Below, in pieces: positions 39,001-45,904 of a DNA stretch of 64,000 nt. The position numbers and the translations under genes were made by a program. Under the pieces are notes generated by a model. It was not told the DNA's origin and searched no databases. It worked only from the letters and a program-made list of their open reading frames with translations. The DNA is taken from the NCBI RefSeq assembly GCF_001425865.1, contig NZ_LMDS01000004.1, positions 3,515-67,514 on the forward strand, written 5' to 3'. Origin of the DNA: Rhizobacter sp. Root404. Its GTDB lineage: Bacteria; Pseudomonadota; Gammaproteobacteria; Burkholderiales; Burkholderiaceae_C. Within the stretch, counting starts at the first letter, position 1. Each line of letters begins with the position of its first letter.

Positions 39001-41598
39001 GCCGCCGAGCTGGGCACGCTGCGCACGCTGGCACGCGTCCACTTCAACGCCGACGGTCGGCCGCTGACCCACCACATGCAGGAGTGGACCGAGCTGCACG
39101 AGGCCGCGCTCGAGGAGCGCCAGACCGGCGCGGTCAGCGCGCTCCCGGTGGCCGCCGGCGCCGGCGCGCAGCCGCGCGTCTCGCAGGGGCGGTTCATGCC
39201 CGAGGGCGGCGAATTCCGCTTCGATGTGAGCGTTTTCCAGCGGCCGGCGCGGCCGTGGGTCAACGTGCTCGCGAACCCGCTGTTCGGCGCCCACATTTCC
39301 GAGGCCGGCGGCGGCTACACCTGGGCGCTCAACAGCCGCCTGAACCAGCTGACGCCGTGGTCGAACGACCCGCTCGGCGACCCGCCGGGCGAGTGGTTCC
39401 TGCTGCAGGACCGTCGCACCCACGAGCTGTGGAGCGTGAGCCCGTCGGCCTGGGCCGATCCGGCGGCCACCTACCGCGTCGCGCACGGCCAGGGCTACAG
39501 CGTCGTCAGCCATCGGCGCGGCGACCTGGAGGTCAACGTGGCGTGGTGCGTGGATGCGGACGCGGCGGTCAAGCAGGTCCGCATCCGCATCGTCAACCGC
39601 GGCCACCGCACGCAGCGCTTGCGCGCGATCGGGATCGCCGAATGGGTCATGGGCGCGAACCGCAGCGACCGCCTGAGCACCGACACCGCGTCGTTCACCC
39701 AGCGGCTGCCCGGGCCGGACGGCGGCCCGCGCCTGACCGCCCTCACCTGCACCCAGCGCGACCGCGCGGCCGGCTTCGGCGACGGCACGGCGTTCTTCGG
39801 CGTGACGTCGAATGCGGCCAGCGATGCACCCGACTGGACCTGCGATCGCCGCGAATGCTTCGACGCCCGCGGCCGGCTCGCCGTGCCCGATGCGTTCGGC
39901 ATGCGCAGCGGCGCCGGGCTCGACCCGTGCGCGGCGCTCTCGACGGCGCTGACGATCCCGGCCGGCGAGACGGTTGAATGCGTGTTCCTGCTCGGCTTCG
40001 GCGCCACCCCGAGCGAGGCGCGACACCTCGCGACCACGGCAGCCGCGCTGCCATCGAAGCAGCGCTTCGAGACCGTCCGCACGCGCTGGGACACGCTGCT
40101 AGGCGCCACCACCGTCAAGACGCCCGACCCGCTGTTCGACGCGATGGTGAACCGCTGGCTGCTCTGCCAGACCGTCGCATGCCGGCTGTGGGCCAAGGCC
40201 GGCTTCTACCAGGCGGGCGGCGCGTTCGGCTACCGCGACCAGTTGCAGGACGCGATGGCGCTGGCCTGGGCCGACCCGGCGCTGCTGCGCGCGCAGATCG
40301 TGCTGAACGCCTCGCGCCAGTTCGCCGAGGGCGACGTGCAGCACTGGTGGCACGCGCCCACCGGCGCCGGCGTGCGCACCCATTTCTCGGACGACCTGCT
40401 GTGGTTGCCGCATGCCTGTGCCCACTACGTCGAGTGCACCGGCGACACCTCGCTGCTCGACGAGACCGTCGGCTTCATCGAGGGCGGCCCGATCCCGCCG
40501 GGCGCCGAGGACGCGTACTACGTGCCGACCGCTGCCGCAGAATCCGCCAGCGTGTTCGAGCACGGCGCGCGCGCGCTCGATCGCAGCCTCACGTCTGGCA
40601 CCCACGGCCTGCCGCTGATGGGCACCGGCGACTGGAACGACGGCATGAACCGCGTCGGCGCCGAAGGCCGCGGCGAATCGGTGTGGCTCGCGTGGTTCCT
40701 GTGCCAGATCGTCGACGTGTACGCGCCGCTCGCCCACGCGCGCGGCGAGACGGCGCGCGCCCGACGCTGGCAGGACGCCGCCGCCGCATGGCGCGGCGCG
40801 CTGGAGACGCAGGCCTGGGACGGCCAGTGGTACAAGCGCGCGTTCTTCGACGACGGCACGCCGCTCGGCTCGCACACCAACGCCGAGTGCCGCATCGACC
40901 TGATCGCGCAATCGTGGGCCGTGATCTCGGGCGCGGCGCCGGCGGCATCGCAACAGACCGCGATGCAGGCGCTCGACCGCCACCTCGTCGACACCGACGC
41001 CGGCCTGATCAAGCTGCTGACCCCCGCATTGCAACACCAGCAACCCAGCGCCGGCTACATCCAGGCCTACCCGCCAGGCGTGCGCGAGAACGGCGGCCAG
41101 TACTCGCACGCAGGCGTCTGGGCGCTGATCGCGCAGGCGATGCGCGGCGACGGCGACACCGCCTACCGCTACTTCACCTACCTGAGCCCCGCGCACCGCT
41201 CGGCCCACGCGACGCAGGCACAACCCTACGCGATCGAGCCCTACGTGATGGCCGGCGACGTGTACACCGAGCCCCCCTACGTCGGCCGCGGCGGCTGGAG
41301 CTGGTACACCGGCTCGGCCGCCTGGATGCACCGCGCGGCGATCGAGCATCTTTTCGGTCTGCGCCAGCGCGGCGACGAGATCGGCTTCGTGCCGTGCCTG
41401 CCATCGCACTGGGACGAGGCGGAGCTGACGCTGAAGCGCGGCGGACGCAGCCTGCGCGTGGTCTTCAGCCGGCGCGCCGAGGGGGCGTCCGATGCCGCGA
41501 TGGTGAGGCTGGCGCCGGGGCAGATGCTGCGCTGGGATGCGCTGGCGGGCGACGCCACTGCGCGCGTGCAGCTCGTGCCCACGGTCGCCGCCGCCTAG
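33061..41598 (+). CDS. ndvB: Cyclic beta-1,2-glucan synthase-like protein (GT84-GH94, NdvB/Cgs family)
   Basis: Giant inner-membrane enzyme predicted to make periplasmic cyclic beta-glucans, which buffer osmotic stress. Its 2845 residues match the rhizobial and Brucella proteins in length. Order: N-terminal region; membrane helices (about 405-465); GT84 transferase with DGDTQLPPGRL (about 634-644) and MHRWIRGDW (about 782-790); more helices (about 820-970); glycoamylase-like domain with ALDFSPGRQNDTDGF and MAHHQGMSL (about 1450-1490); two sugar-binding modules; and a GH94 phosphorylase domain (about 2360-2790) with GYRDQLQDAM and the catalytic-motif block GTGDWNDGMN (2521-2530). The product linkage is inferred from the family. 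The ndvA-type glucan exporter is not in the window. The ten-base gap to the small CxxC gene and the motif at 32726 suggest stress-controlled expression. Confidence 0.9.
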   Translation: MSGSAGLQTLVPDAPESLIDILDGARGAVEPPNRSEIFGFERFAQHGRSLAETHRADASARGAGLFFPRLADNIRVLREAQQYIGAQARTGYQVSPAAEWLLDNFHLIESQLAEIHDGLPRRYFRDLPVLIDEPLRGLPRIYSVAWAFVAHTDGAFDDALLCHFLGAYQQVRELSLGELWALPTTLRVVLVENLRRLAERLATNKAAREIANLVGDRIETYPLARLDAIVELLNRRGVGRTFLVQIAQRLQDHHATGVSAYHDWLLARLPDLAAAQVQQPAEQAADNLSVSNAIRSLRLIGNADWPELVNEVSTTMQRLLSAPAFEAERSDTRDATLHEIEQLARRSGRAEADVAQTLVELMRDSRDRTYASASDWLRGPGRVELLHRLGLKPGPVEAWQVWRRRLALPLYLVALAGASAALVAWMLVRHSHALPGPQVPPWIALLAATLMLFPASEAVVAVINRLISESIRPTHLPRLALAHGIPPAHRVMVVIPGMLTGATAVDELAQRLELHYLANPERNAQFALLTDWADAPTATLPTDAPLLDAAIARITALNARHAIAEGQPPRFLVLHRHRELCTTEGAYIGWERKRGKLEALITLLAEPPADGVGAFIELGDLSRVALDTRYVVTLDGDTQLPPGRLRELVGVAAHPHNQPHVDPATRTVRHGYGILQPRVVTPLPARKDFTLYHWLFAGQCGIDPYSAASSEVYQDVFDEGTFTGKGLLNVAAMHAVLSQRLPDGRVLSHDLLEGALARCASVSDITVIEDAPFHADVAASRMHRWIRGDWQLLPFLLRPARYPMRAINRWKMIDNLRRSLVAPMSLALLVLALGSSVVAPVPALVLVLAALVAGPLMGAVAGFAPSRDGIAKLHFYRQAAADLRRAVCSGLWLLGQLLQLAMLNLDALARALWRMAVSRRHLLEWTTAAAAQASASTRLGDILRRHRAVPAVALVLWLALLGAGTASPGLATLLCLAWAASPLWTWWVSRPNPPRRDATLPPADRAYLADTARDTWRLFERCVGPGDNHLPPDNLQLTPQTLVAHRTSPTNIGLYLLSAACARRFGWIGSVDLATRLEATLDALDTLPRYRGHFLNWYDTESRAALLPMYVSTVDSGNFSGHLLAVAQACTELAAAPPGDSAARAALAASRERLLAARGVGEPMLQDGPLMQLIQLPDPLHDAAARPDEFDPLLRGATDELAQVLPGDDAALRPDALDEFAWRAADHLATLQSALLDAAHTANTAQRLCAIAARCEALAWAPDFAFLYHRKRHLFHIGYRVAEQQLDASFYDLLASESRLTSLLAIAKGDAPVDHWAALGRPFYAVGALAGLRSWSGSMFEYLMPTLVLEEPHGSVLRDAGHAAICEQVAFGREQKVPWGISESAYAASDHTLAYQYAPQGVPRLALRRTPPDELVIAPYASALAVQLTPHLAVENLQRLDALTPRARYGFIEALDFSPGRQNDTDGFARVDTFMAHHQGMSLVAIANVLLDGAPRQWLMANRHVQAVSSLLHERAPREVSVLLAPPPGPSADARQRRTPGLLREVVPGLTAVSPTQLLSNGRYSVALRSNGAGWSRWGHVGLSRWRDDALRDLHGSFFYLRWDRQPQAVSLTQHPAPDPAAHYQATYHADRVSFNATWREIAAQTTVWVGPEDDIEFRQVELRNLGERVLDLELISAFEITLAAPSADEAHPAFSNLFLRSTWQPAQQALRFERKPRLPTEPALHAAHFLAEGDAAVQSLRVQTDRLHWLGRNRDASQPLASFVEPRGGANDGDETALDTGLDPVCAMSVRLQLPPGGKIRLTFCTAASDQRATLDAVIDKHRQRGPIERASLMSATLAGIRLRELAIAPENLAAIQTLTSAIVMTLARTRVADAGAEREAADTCDRKLLWRFGISGDRPVLLVSAGTPQGMGLLRTLAQALRVWGWAGVGCDLVVVNAEPASYLMALQRDAASLRDQFAAQNAGPSVAFHLLRADDLSAAELGTLRTLARVHFNADGRPLTHHMQEWTELHEAALEERQTGAVSALPVAAGAGAQPRVSQGRFMPEGGEFRFDVSVFQRPARPWVNVLANPLFGAHISEAGGGYTWALNSRLNQLTPWSNDPLGDPPGEWFLLQDRRTHELWSVSPSAWADPAATYRVAHGQGYSVVSHRRGDLEVNVAWCVDADAAVKQVRIRIVNRGHRTQRLRAIGIAEWVMGANRSDRLSTDTASFTQRLPGPDGGPRLTALTCTQRDRAAGFGDGTAFFGVTSNAASDAPDWTCDRRECFDARGRLAVPDAFGMRSGAGLDPCAALSTALTIPAGETVECVFLLGFGATPSEARHLATTAAALPSKQRFETVRTRWDTLLGATTVKTPDPLFDAMVNRWLLCQTVACRLWAKAGFYQAGGAFGYRDQLQDAMALAWADPALLRAQIVLNASRQFAEGDVQHWWHAPTGAGVRTHFSDDLLWLPHACAHYVECTGDTSLLDETVGFIEGGPIPPGAEDAYYVPTAAAESASVFEHGARALDRSLTSGTHGLPLMGTGDWNDGMNRVGAEGRGESVWLAWFLCQIVDVYAPLAHARGETARARRWQDAAAAWRGALETQAWDGQWYKRAFFDDGTPLGSHTNAECRIDLIAQSWAVISGAAPAASQQTAMQALDRHLVDTDAGLIKLLTPALQHQQPSAGYIQAYPPGVRENGGQYSHAGVWALIAQAMRGDGDTAYRYFTYLSPAHRSAHATQAQPYAIEPYVMAGDVYTEPPYVGRGGWSWYTGSAAWMHRAAIEHLFGLRQRGDEIGFVPCLPSHWDEAELTLKRGGRSLRVVFSRRAEGASDAAMVRLAPGQMLRWDALAGDATARVQLVPTVAAA

Positions 41599-41949
41599 AT
41601 CCCGGCGCGCCGGGCCGCGCCCCGGCGCTCAAGCGGACATCCCACGGCTGGCCGTGGTCTGCCGCTTGGCTCTACGTTGGGCAATGAGCAATTCGAGAGT
41701 CCTCATGCCACCCCACGGCAGGCCGTGGGTTGAGCACTGCCACAGGTAGTCTCGAACAGATAGCCGAGTCGGAGGCAGACTTCATCGCCAATCTCGCAGG
41801 TGAGCAAGTCAATGAATGGGTTCTGCCATGGCTTATCGAAGCGCTTCAGTCAAACGGCAAATACTTGTTGCCAGGCCGTGCTACTCGTACACCACCTTGC
41901 CTGTGTTCGCCGAAGGCAGCTTCTCGGTCGAAAACAATGGAAGTGTTCA
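41599..41949. other. Gene-free stretch between glucan synthase and IS3 remnant
   Basis: 351 bases without a convincing gene. The left part holds GC-rich hairpins after the glucan synthase stop, including two copies of a CCCACGGC palindrome. The part from about 41750 is lower in GC than its surroundings and has short open frames with no recognisable product; it may be decayed mobile DNA. Confidence 0.6.
41641..41729. repeat. Pair of CCCACGGC-N2-GCCGTGGG hairpins
   Basis: CCCACGGCTGGCCGTGGT begins at 41641 and CCCACGGCAGGCCGTGGG at 41712, a perfect 8-2-8 palindrome in the second case. Two near-identical hairpins 71 bases apart at the edge of an IS-rich stretch resemble REP-type repeats or ends of a decayed element. 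Confidence 0.55.
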
Positions 41950-42312
41950 ATGGGTACACCACGACCACAGAGGATCAACCGATACGGCATCGACTTCAAA
42001 CTCAAGGCCGTGCAGATGAGCAGCCAGCCCGGCGTCTTGGTCAAAGACGTTGCCGAGTCGCTGTGCATTCATTCGTTCACGTTGTCGAAGTGGCGCAAGC
42101 AAGTGCGCGACCGCGAGTTGATCGGCAAGCCTGCGCCGATCGAACAGTCGGCCGTCACGGAACTGCGACGCCAGCGCGAAGTCGAGCAGCAGTACAAGCG
42201 ACTGCAGCAGGAGCATGACCTGCTCAAAAAAACGATCCGGTTTGCCTCCGATCGAAAGCAGAACTCTTTGCCTTCAGCCAAGCAAACCGGCAAACCTACT
42301 CGGTCAAGATGA
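41950..42312 (+). mobile_element. IS3-family transposase OrfA, remnant element
   Basis: 120-residue OrfA with the helix-turn-helix region (YGIDFKLKAVQM, VLVKDVAESLCIHSFTLSKW) and the C-terminal leucine-zipper coil (REVEQQYKRLQQEHDLLKK). This reading frame looks intact, but the OrfB that should follow is broken, so the element cannot move on its own. GC content is lower than in the neighbouring host genes. Confidence 0.85.
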
Positions 42313-42635
42313 TGTGCGCGGTGTACGGCGTGACCCGCGGCGGCTTCTACGCATGGCAAGCTCGCAAGCCGAGTGCTCGCTCGCTTGGCGATGCCGAACT
42401 GACAGAACATGTCGCTCGCGCTCACCGCGCCAGCCGTGGCTTCTACGGCAGCCCACGCGTCGAGCGCAAGCTGCCAGCAGGGCGTGAACGTGGGACAGCG
42501 CAAGGTGGCTCGCTTGATGCGCCTGGCCCGGCTACAGGGGCGCAGTGCCAGGCTCTATCGTCGATCACGGGTGAGGCAGCACGGGTTCTTCGCGAGCATC
42601 GTCAACAGCCAGCGTGCGGTCACGCTGACGGCGCT
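42240..42635 (+). pseudogene. IS3-family OrfB, frameshifted and truncated
   Basis: The N-terminal part of an IS3 integrase reads ELFAFSQANRQTYSVKMMCA and VTRGGFYAWQARKPSAR, then RGFYGSPRVERKL up to about 42473. The match continues in another frame with NVGQRKVARLMRLARLQGRS and HGFFASIVNSQ. Similarity stops near 42635, before the DDE catalytic core. The frame change near 42475 and the missing core make it dead. Confidence 0.8.
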
Positions 42636-42639
42636 GCGT

Positions 42640-42946
42640 CATGCGGTGGCCGCCGCATCGGCGGCGTCGTTCTTGCCCTGCTTGCCGCTCATCCGATACG
42701 GCGCGACGAGCTTCGGTGCCGTCAGGCGCACGGTGTGGCCACGGGTCTGGAACAGGCGCGCCCAGTGGTGCGCGCCGGAGCGGGCTTCCATGCCGATGCC
42801 GCACGGCGGCAGGGACGCGATCAACGTGAGCAACTCGGCGCGCGCGACCTTCGGCTGGCGCAACTCGGCAACACGCAAGGCGTTCACATCGTAGACCGCA
42901 AAAACATACTCTTGGCGAGATCGATGCTGACATACAAAATGCTCAT
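42640..42946 (-). pseudogene. IS110-family transposase, N-terminal fragment
   Basis: Minus-strand reading starts MSILYVSIDLAKS at 42946, changes frame near 42910 at a T run, then continues AVYDVNALRVAELRQPKVA, SLPPCGIGMEARSGAHHW and LVAPYRMSGKQGKNDAADAA. These are the N-terminal DEDD-domain motifs of IS110 transposases. It stops at about 42640, directly against the IS3 remnant. The C-terminal half is absent here. Confidence 0.8.
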
Positions 42947-43066
42947 GACTTCCCCTTCCGAATGAGTTGATGAGAAACCGCACTTCCCATCTTGGCACTT
43001 CGGTGCCGGTCGCCACTACGCGGCCAATTCGGGACGGGGAAGTCCCTTCCATTCGTTAGGCCTCGC

Positions 43067-43495
43067 ATGAACACACCGCGATTCATACCAGTTCTCCTGA
43101 ACGCACTGACCTCTCTCGCACTAGCGCTGTCGGCTTTGGCAGTTTCTGCGGCGGGTGCCAAGGCAAATTCCCCGCCAAGCCCCGACCCCGCCGTCGTCAA
43201 GTTCCTGGTGGAGTCTTCAGCCAAGGACTTCAAAGCCTCAGGTGCCAACCGCCCAACGGACATCCGTGGCGCACGCATCGGCTTCTTCACCGAGTCTGGA
43301 AAGAGTGTCTACCTGCTCTGTGGGTCGTTCAAGAGTGGGGCTGGTTCTCAAGCGAAGTGGACCCACTTCGCAACGATTAAGACCTCGGACTACGAGCAAT
43401 GGGTTGGTGGCGCGGCCAGAGCGTACTGTGAGCAACGCACCAACAAGTGGTTTCCGGAACACTCAGCGGCGTTGGAGACAGAGCTCAAAGACTGA
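43067..43495 (+). CDS. Uncharacterised secreted protein in IS-rich stretch
   Basis: 142-residue protein with a signal peptide (LLNALTSLALALSALAVSAAGA, cleavage near 27) and a compact soluble domain with two cysteines (YLLCGSF, RAYCEQR). No family is recognised. It lies between two pieces of IS110 transposase and has lower GC than the host genes, which suggests transfer. No ribosome site better than a weak purine run precedes the ATG. Expression is uncertain, but the frame has no defects. Confidence 0.55.
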   Translation: MNTPRFIPVLLNALTSLALALSALAVSAAGAKANSPPSPDPAVVKFLVESSAKDFKASGANRPTDIRGARIGFFTESGKSVYLLCGSFKSGAGSQAKWTHFATIKTSDYEQWVGGAARAYCEQRTNKWFPEHSAALETELKD

Positions 43496-43749
43496 ATGCA
43501 CCGGGACGGCGAGGCCGAACGTCTTAAATGGACTTTCGTTGAAGTCAGCACTCTTTCGCCTCCTTTATATTGCAAAGCCGAATTTGACCTTTTCGTGACT
43601 CGCCAGTTCGTCGGTGGATGTTGCTGTCGAGACAGAGAACAGACTGCCACTCTGATCGGCGGCGTGCGCAGGTAGGTGTCGCCGCGCTTGGTGATGCCGC
43701 ACAGGCTGGCCTTGCCCACGCGGCCTGCGCGCGCGGGTGAACTCAAACG
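43496..43749. other. Non-coding stretch after the orphan secreted gene
   Basis: 254 bases without an intact gene. It contains an IS110 C-terminal fragment in its right half; the left half shows nothing recognisable. Confidence 0.6.
43654..43722 (-). pseudogene. IS110-family transposase, C-terminal fragment
   Basis: Minus-strand reading VGKASLCGITKRGDTYLRTP matches the conserved C-terminal G-I-T-K-R-G-D-x-Y-L-R-T block of IS110 transposases. It lies to the right of the N-terminal fragment although both read on the minus strand, so the two pieces are not simply halves split by an insertion. Confidence 0.65.
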
Positions 43750-44145
43750 TTAGCCCGCAGCAAGAACAACGGTCCGTGTCGGGAACTCCCGAAGTAGCTT
43801 CTTGTCCATCGTCACAAGTTTGGTGTTGAGCTTGATCGCGAGTGCAATGAATTCACAGTCATACGCCGAGCAGTCGCTGTCACGCACAAGCTCAAGCACG
43901 GAACTGGAGTCCACCTCGAATTCCGCCCCTGCAAGCAGGCTTTCGGCTTCGCTTTGCAAGCTGCACGCTTGGCCAAGGGTGATCGTCTTTCGCCTCATGT
44001 AACCGGCAAGGATGTTGCGAAATTCACTTCGCCAGAGCACCGGCGCAGCCCATTCTGGATTTTGCTCGAGCAGTGCTTCGGCGGCCGCAGTCCTGTCACC
44101 CGGCAAGTACAGATAGGCCAAGATGTTGGAGTCCACCACTATCAC
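43750..44145 (-). CDS. vapC: VapC-type PIN-domain toxin
   Basis: Ribonuclease toxin of a type II toxin-antitoxin pair. The 131 residues contain the four acidic PIN residues: Asp5 (VVDSN), Glu41 (WRSEFRN), Asp96 (SAYDCEF) and Asp114 (TMDKKL). The start overlaps the upstream antitoxin by four bases (ATGA), the usual coupling. It sits in a lower-GC island beside IS fragments, typical for mobile toxin-antitoxin loci. The RNA target cannot be told from sequence. Confidence 0.9.
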   Translation of the reverse strand: MIVVDSNILAYLYLPGDRTAAAEALLEQNPEWAAPVLWRSEFRNILAGYMRRKTITLGQACSLQSEAESLLAGAEFEVDSSSVLELVRDSDCSAYDCEFIALAIKLNTKLVTMDKKLLREFPTRTVVLAAG

Positions 44146-44387
44146 GGGCGACCATCCCTCTTGAGCGCATCAATGTCGCGCGCGCGAAACTTCCCTTGCG
44201 GCAAGGTATCGCGCAGCGCGCGCGCGCGCGCTAGGCGCTCCGTGGGTGACATATTGGCCGGCAGCAGCATTGCCTCGAGGCACACGAGCGCCTCGCTGTT
44301 CATGCTTCGTCGGTGCGCTTCTGCCGAAGCCTTCAGTCGCGCGTACACGTCATCCGGAATGTTCTTCAGAGTCAGTGTCGTGGGCAT
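44142..44387 (-). CDS. vapB: VapB/FitA-type ribbon-helix-helix antitoxin
   Basis: 81-residue antitoxin. The N-terminus is a ribbon-helix-helix DNA-binding domain (TTLTLKNIPDDVYARLKASA, then EAHRRSMNSEALVCLEAML), and the C-terminus (ERLARARALRDTLPQGKF) should wrap the toxin. The ATG at 44387 has GGAG six bases upstream, so it is preferred to upstream TTG and ATG codons. It should repress its own promoter through the palindrome at 44407-44423. Confidence 0.88.
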   Translation of the reverse strand: MPTTLTLKNIPDDVYARLKASAEAHRRSMNSEALVCLEAMLLPANMSPTERLARARALRDTLPQGKFRARDIDALKRDGRP

Positions 44388-44397
44388 TTCCATCTCC

Positions 44398-44423
44398 AAC
44401 CATTATGGAACCATTATGGTTCC
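44398..44423. promoter_or_regulatory. Palindromic operator upstream of vapBC
   Basis: AACCATTATGG occurs twice head to tail (44398-44408 and 44409-44419). The second copy is part of a perfect palindrome, GGAACCAT-T-ATGGTTCC (44407-44423). It lies 11-36 bases before the antitoxin start, where an autoregulated toxin-antitoxin operator is expected. Confidence 0.75.
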
Positions 44424-44442
44424 AACCAGTCACTGCGTCAAA

Positions 44443-44511
44443 CCGTGGTCGCACTACCAGGGCGCCTACTTCAGAGACCCCGATGGAAACAAGCTCCGTG
44501 TGGCCTGCCAC
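44443..44511 (+). pseudogene. C-terminal scrap of a VOC/glyoxalase-family gene
   Basis: In frame from 44443 the sequence reads PWSHYQGAYFRDPDGNKLRV then ACH, the usual C-terminal beta-strand and metal-ligand block of VOC-superfamily proteins. No N-terminal part precedes it, because the vapBC island starts directly upstream. It looks like a gene cut by insertion. Confidence 0.5.
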
Positions 44512-44623
44512 GCGGCGCCGCGCTGTGGTCGAAAGCCTTCGACGCAGGTTGCACGCCCGTTGCACGCCAGTCCCCGCGCTACAGTTGCACCCGCTGCGCC
44601 ACTTCGACTGGGTTGGTCCGCTG

Positions 44624-45169
44624 ATGAATTCCACCGAGAAAGATACGTTCCTGCGCCTGCTTCAGAACCGGTTCGAGAAGCACATGCACCGGCATCGGGG
44701 TCTCGACTGGGCGAAGGTGCAAGCCCGGCTCGCGAAGAGTGCAGCAGCGTTGGCGACGCTGCAGGCGATGGAAGCGTCGGGCGGCGAGCCCGACGTGATC
44801 GGCTGCGACGAGGCCACCGGCCAATTCCTCTTCTACGATTGCGCCGCCGAGAGCCCGCCCGGCCGCCGCAGCCTGTGCTTCGACCGCGAGGCGCTGGACG
44901 CGCGCAAGGAGAACAAGCCGGCAGGCAATGCGGTCGATGCGGCGGCGGCGATGGGCATCGAGCTGCTCGACGAGGCGCAGTACCGTGCATTGCAAACCTT
45001 GGGCGAGTTCGACTTGAAGGCGTCGAGCTGGATCGCCACGCCCGCCGAGGTGCGCGAGCTGGGCGGTGCGCTGTTCTGCGATCGGCGCTACGGCAGGGTG
45101 TTCGTCTATCACAACGGCGTGCAGTCCTATTACGCCGCGCGCGGCTTCCGCGGTCTGCTGCGGGTGTGA
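44624..45169 (+). CDS. DUF4256-family protein
   Basis: 181-residue soluble protein of unknown function. Family-type segments are present throughout: RFEKHMHRHRGLDWAKVQARL near the N-terminus, GGEPDVIGCDEATGQFLFYDC in the middle (about 52-72), RRSLCFDREALDARKENKP, and a C-terminal GGALFCDRRYGRVFVYHNG block. No catalytic motif is obvious. It is three bases upstream of a glyoxalase-like gene and probably cotranscribed with it. Confidence 0.8.
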   Translation: MNSTEKDTFLRLLQNRFEKHMHRHRGLDWAKVQARLAKSAAALATLQAMEASGGEPDVIGCDEATGQFLFYDCAAESPPGRRSLCFDREALDARKENKPAGNAVDAAAAMGIELLDEAQYRALQTLGEFDLKASSWIATPAEVRELGGALFCDRRYGRVFVYHNGVQSYYAARGFRGLLRV

Positions 45170-45172
45170 CGA

Positions 45173-45547
45173 ATGTTTGACCACGTCAAGTTCGGCGTCA
45201 GCGACTTCGCGGCGAGCAAGGCGTTCTACGCGCGCGCGCTCGAACCGCTGGGCGTGGCAATCGTTGCCGAGGGCGAGCCGGCCTATGGTGTCGAACTCTG
45301 CGCGGCAGGCCCGACCTCGCTGTGCCTGTTCCAGACCGACGAGAAGCCCGCGCATCTGCATCTGGCCTTCAGCGCCGCCACGCGACAGCAGGTCGATGCG
45401 TTCCACCGCGCGGCGCTCGCGGCCGGCGGCCGGGACAACGGTGCGCCCGGACTGCGGCCTCACTATCACGCGCACTACTACGCGGCCTTCGTGATCGGTC
45501 CCGACGGTCACAACCTCGAGGCGGTCTGCCACACGCCCGAGGGCTGA
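45173..45547 (+). CDS. VOC-superfamily (glyoxalase-like) protein
   Basis: 124-residue metalloprotein of the vicinal oxygen chelate fold. The first beta-alpha-beta module has DHVKFGVSDFAASKAFYARA with His4. The second ends GLRPHYHAHYYAAFVIGPDG and NLEAVCH, with a conserved His and Glu. The substrate is unknown; relatives include glyoxalase-like and antibiotic-resistance proteins, but no specific function is supported. Confidence 0.85.
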   Translation: MFDHVKFGVSDFAASKAFYARALEPLGVAIVAEGEPAYGVELCAAGPTSLCLFQTDEKPAHLHLAFSAATRQQVDAFHRAALAAGGRDNGAPGLRPHYHAHYYAAFVIGPDGHNLEAVCHTPEG

Positions 45548-45592
45548 GGGCCTCGCGGCACGGCCGCCGCGTTCCGCGGTTCCGTCCTACAG

Positions 45593-45600
45593 CGCCCCGC
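45593..45600 (+). promoter_or_regulatory. CGTCCTAC motif upstream of second DUF1328 operon
   Basis: GGTTCCGTCCTACAGCG lies 103 bases before the DUF1328 gene at 45703. Thirteen bases after the octamer comes GCGCTCCGA, which is also found 12 bases after the octamer at 49460-49467. Confidence 0.45.
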
Positions 45601-45702
45601 GTGGCGCTCCGATGGGCTGCAGCGCCACGCCTTCTTACAGTTCAGCATCGATAACAAGGCGAGCTCGGGCGTATTGCCAGGGTTCGTGCGCAGGAGGATG
45701 TG

Positions 45703-45876
45703 ATGCTGAAGTGGGCGCTGATCTTCGCGGTGATCGCGATCGTGGCGGGCCTGTTCGGATTCACCGGCATTGCGGCCGGTGCGGCCGGCATCGCGAAGAT
45801 CCTGTTCGTCGTGTTCCTGGTGCTGTTTGTCGTCGTGGTGCTGCTGGCGCTGCTCGGCATCGGCGCCGTCAGCTGA
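45703..45876 (+). CDS. DUF1328 small membrane protein, second copy
   Basis: 57-residue protein with two hydrophobic helices around [17 protein letters not shown], closely similar to the copy at 31041. GGAGG lies six bases before the ATG at 45703. It heads a stress-type group with the ferritin-like and BON genes. Confidence 0.88.
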   Translation: MLKWALIFAVIAIVAGLFGFTGIAAGAAGIAKILFVVFLVLFVVVVLLALLGIGAVS

Positions 45877-45904
45877 GCCACCTCACATTTCTCCAGGAGT
45901 CTTC

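Noticed and set aside
32995..40026. 2343-codon open frame on the minus strand
   Set aside because: It is antisense to the glucan synthase, has Arg/Gln/Ala-biased composition typical of high-GC shadow frames, and matches no family, whereas the plus frame has clear domains throughout.
42309..42965. Intact 218-residue transposase frame
   Set aside because: Only the first about 55 residues match IS3 OrfB; the rest is an out-of-frame reading of OrfB and IS110 debris.
43055..43755. GTTAGGC (43055) and GTTAGCC (43749) resembling integron attC core sites around the orphan secreted gene
   Set aside because: No matching RYYYAAC partner or long imperfect palindrome is present near either site, the second breaks the GTTRRRY rule, and the spacing is filled with IS110 debris.
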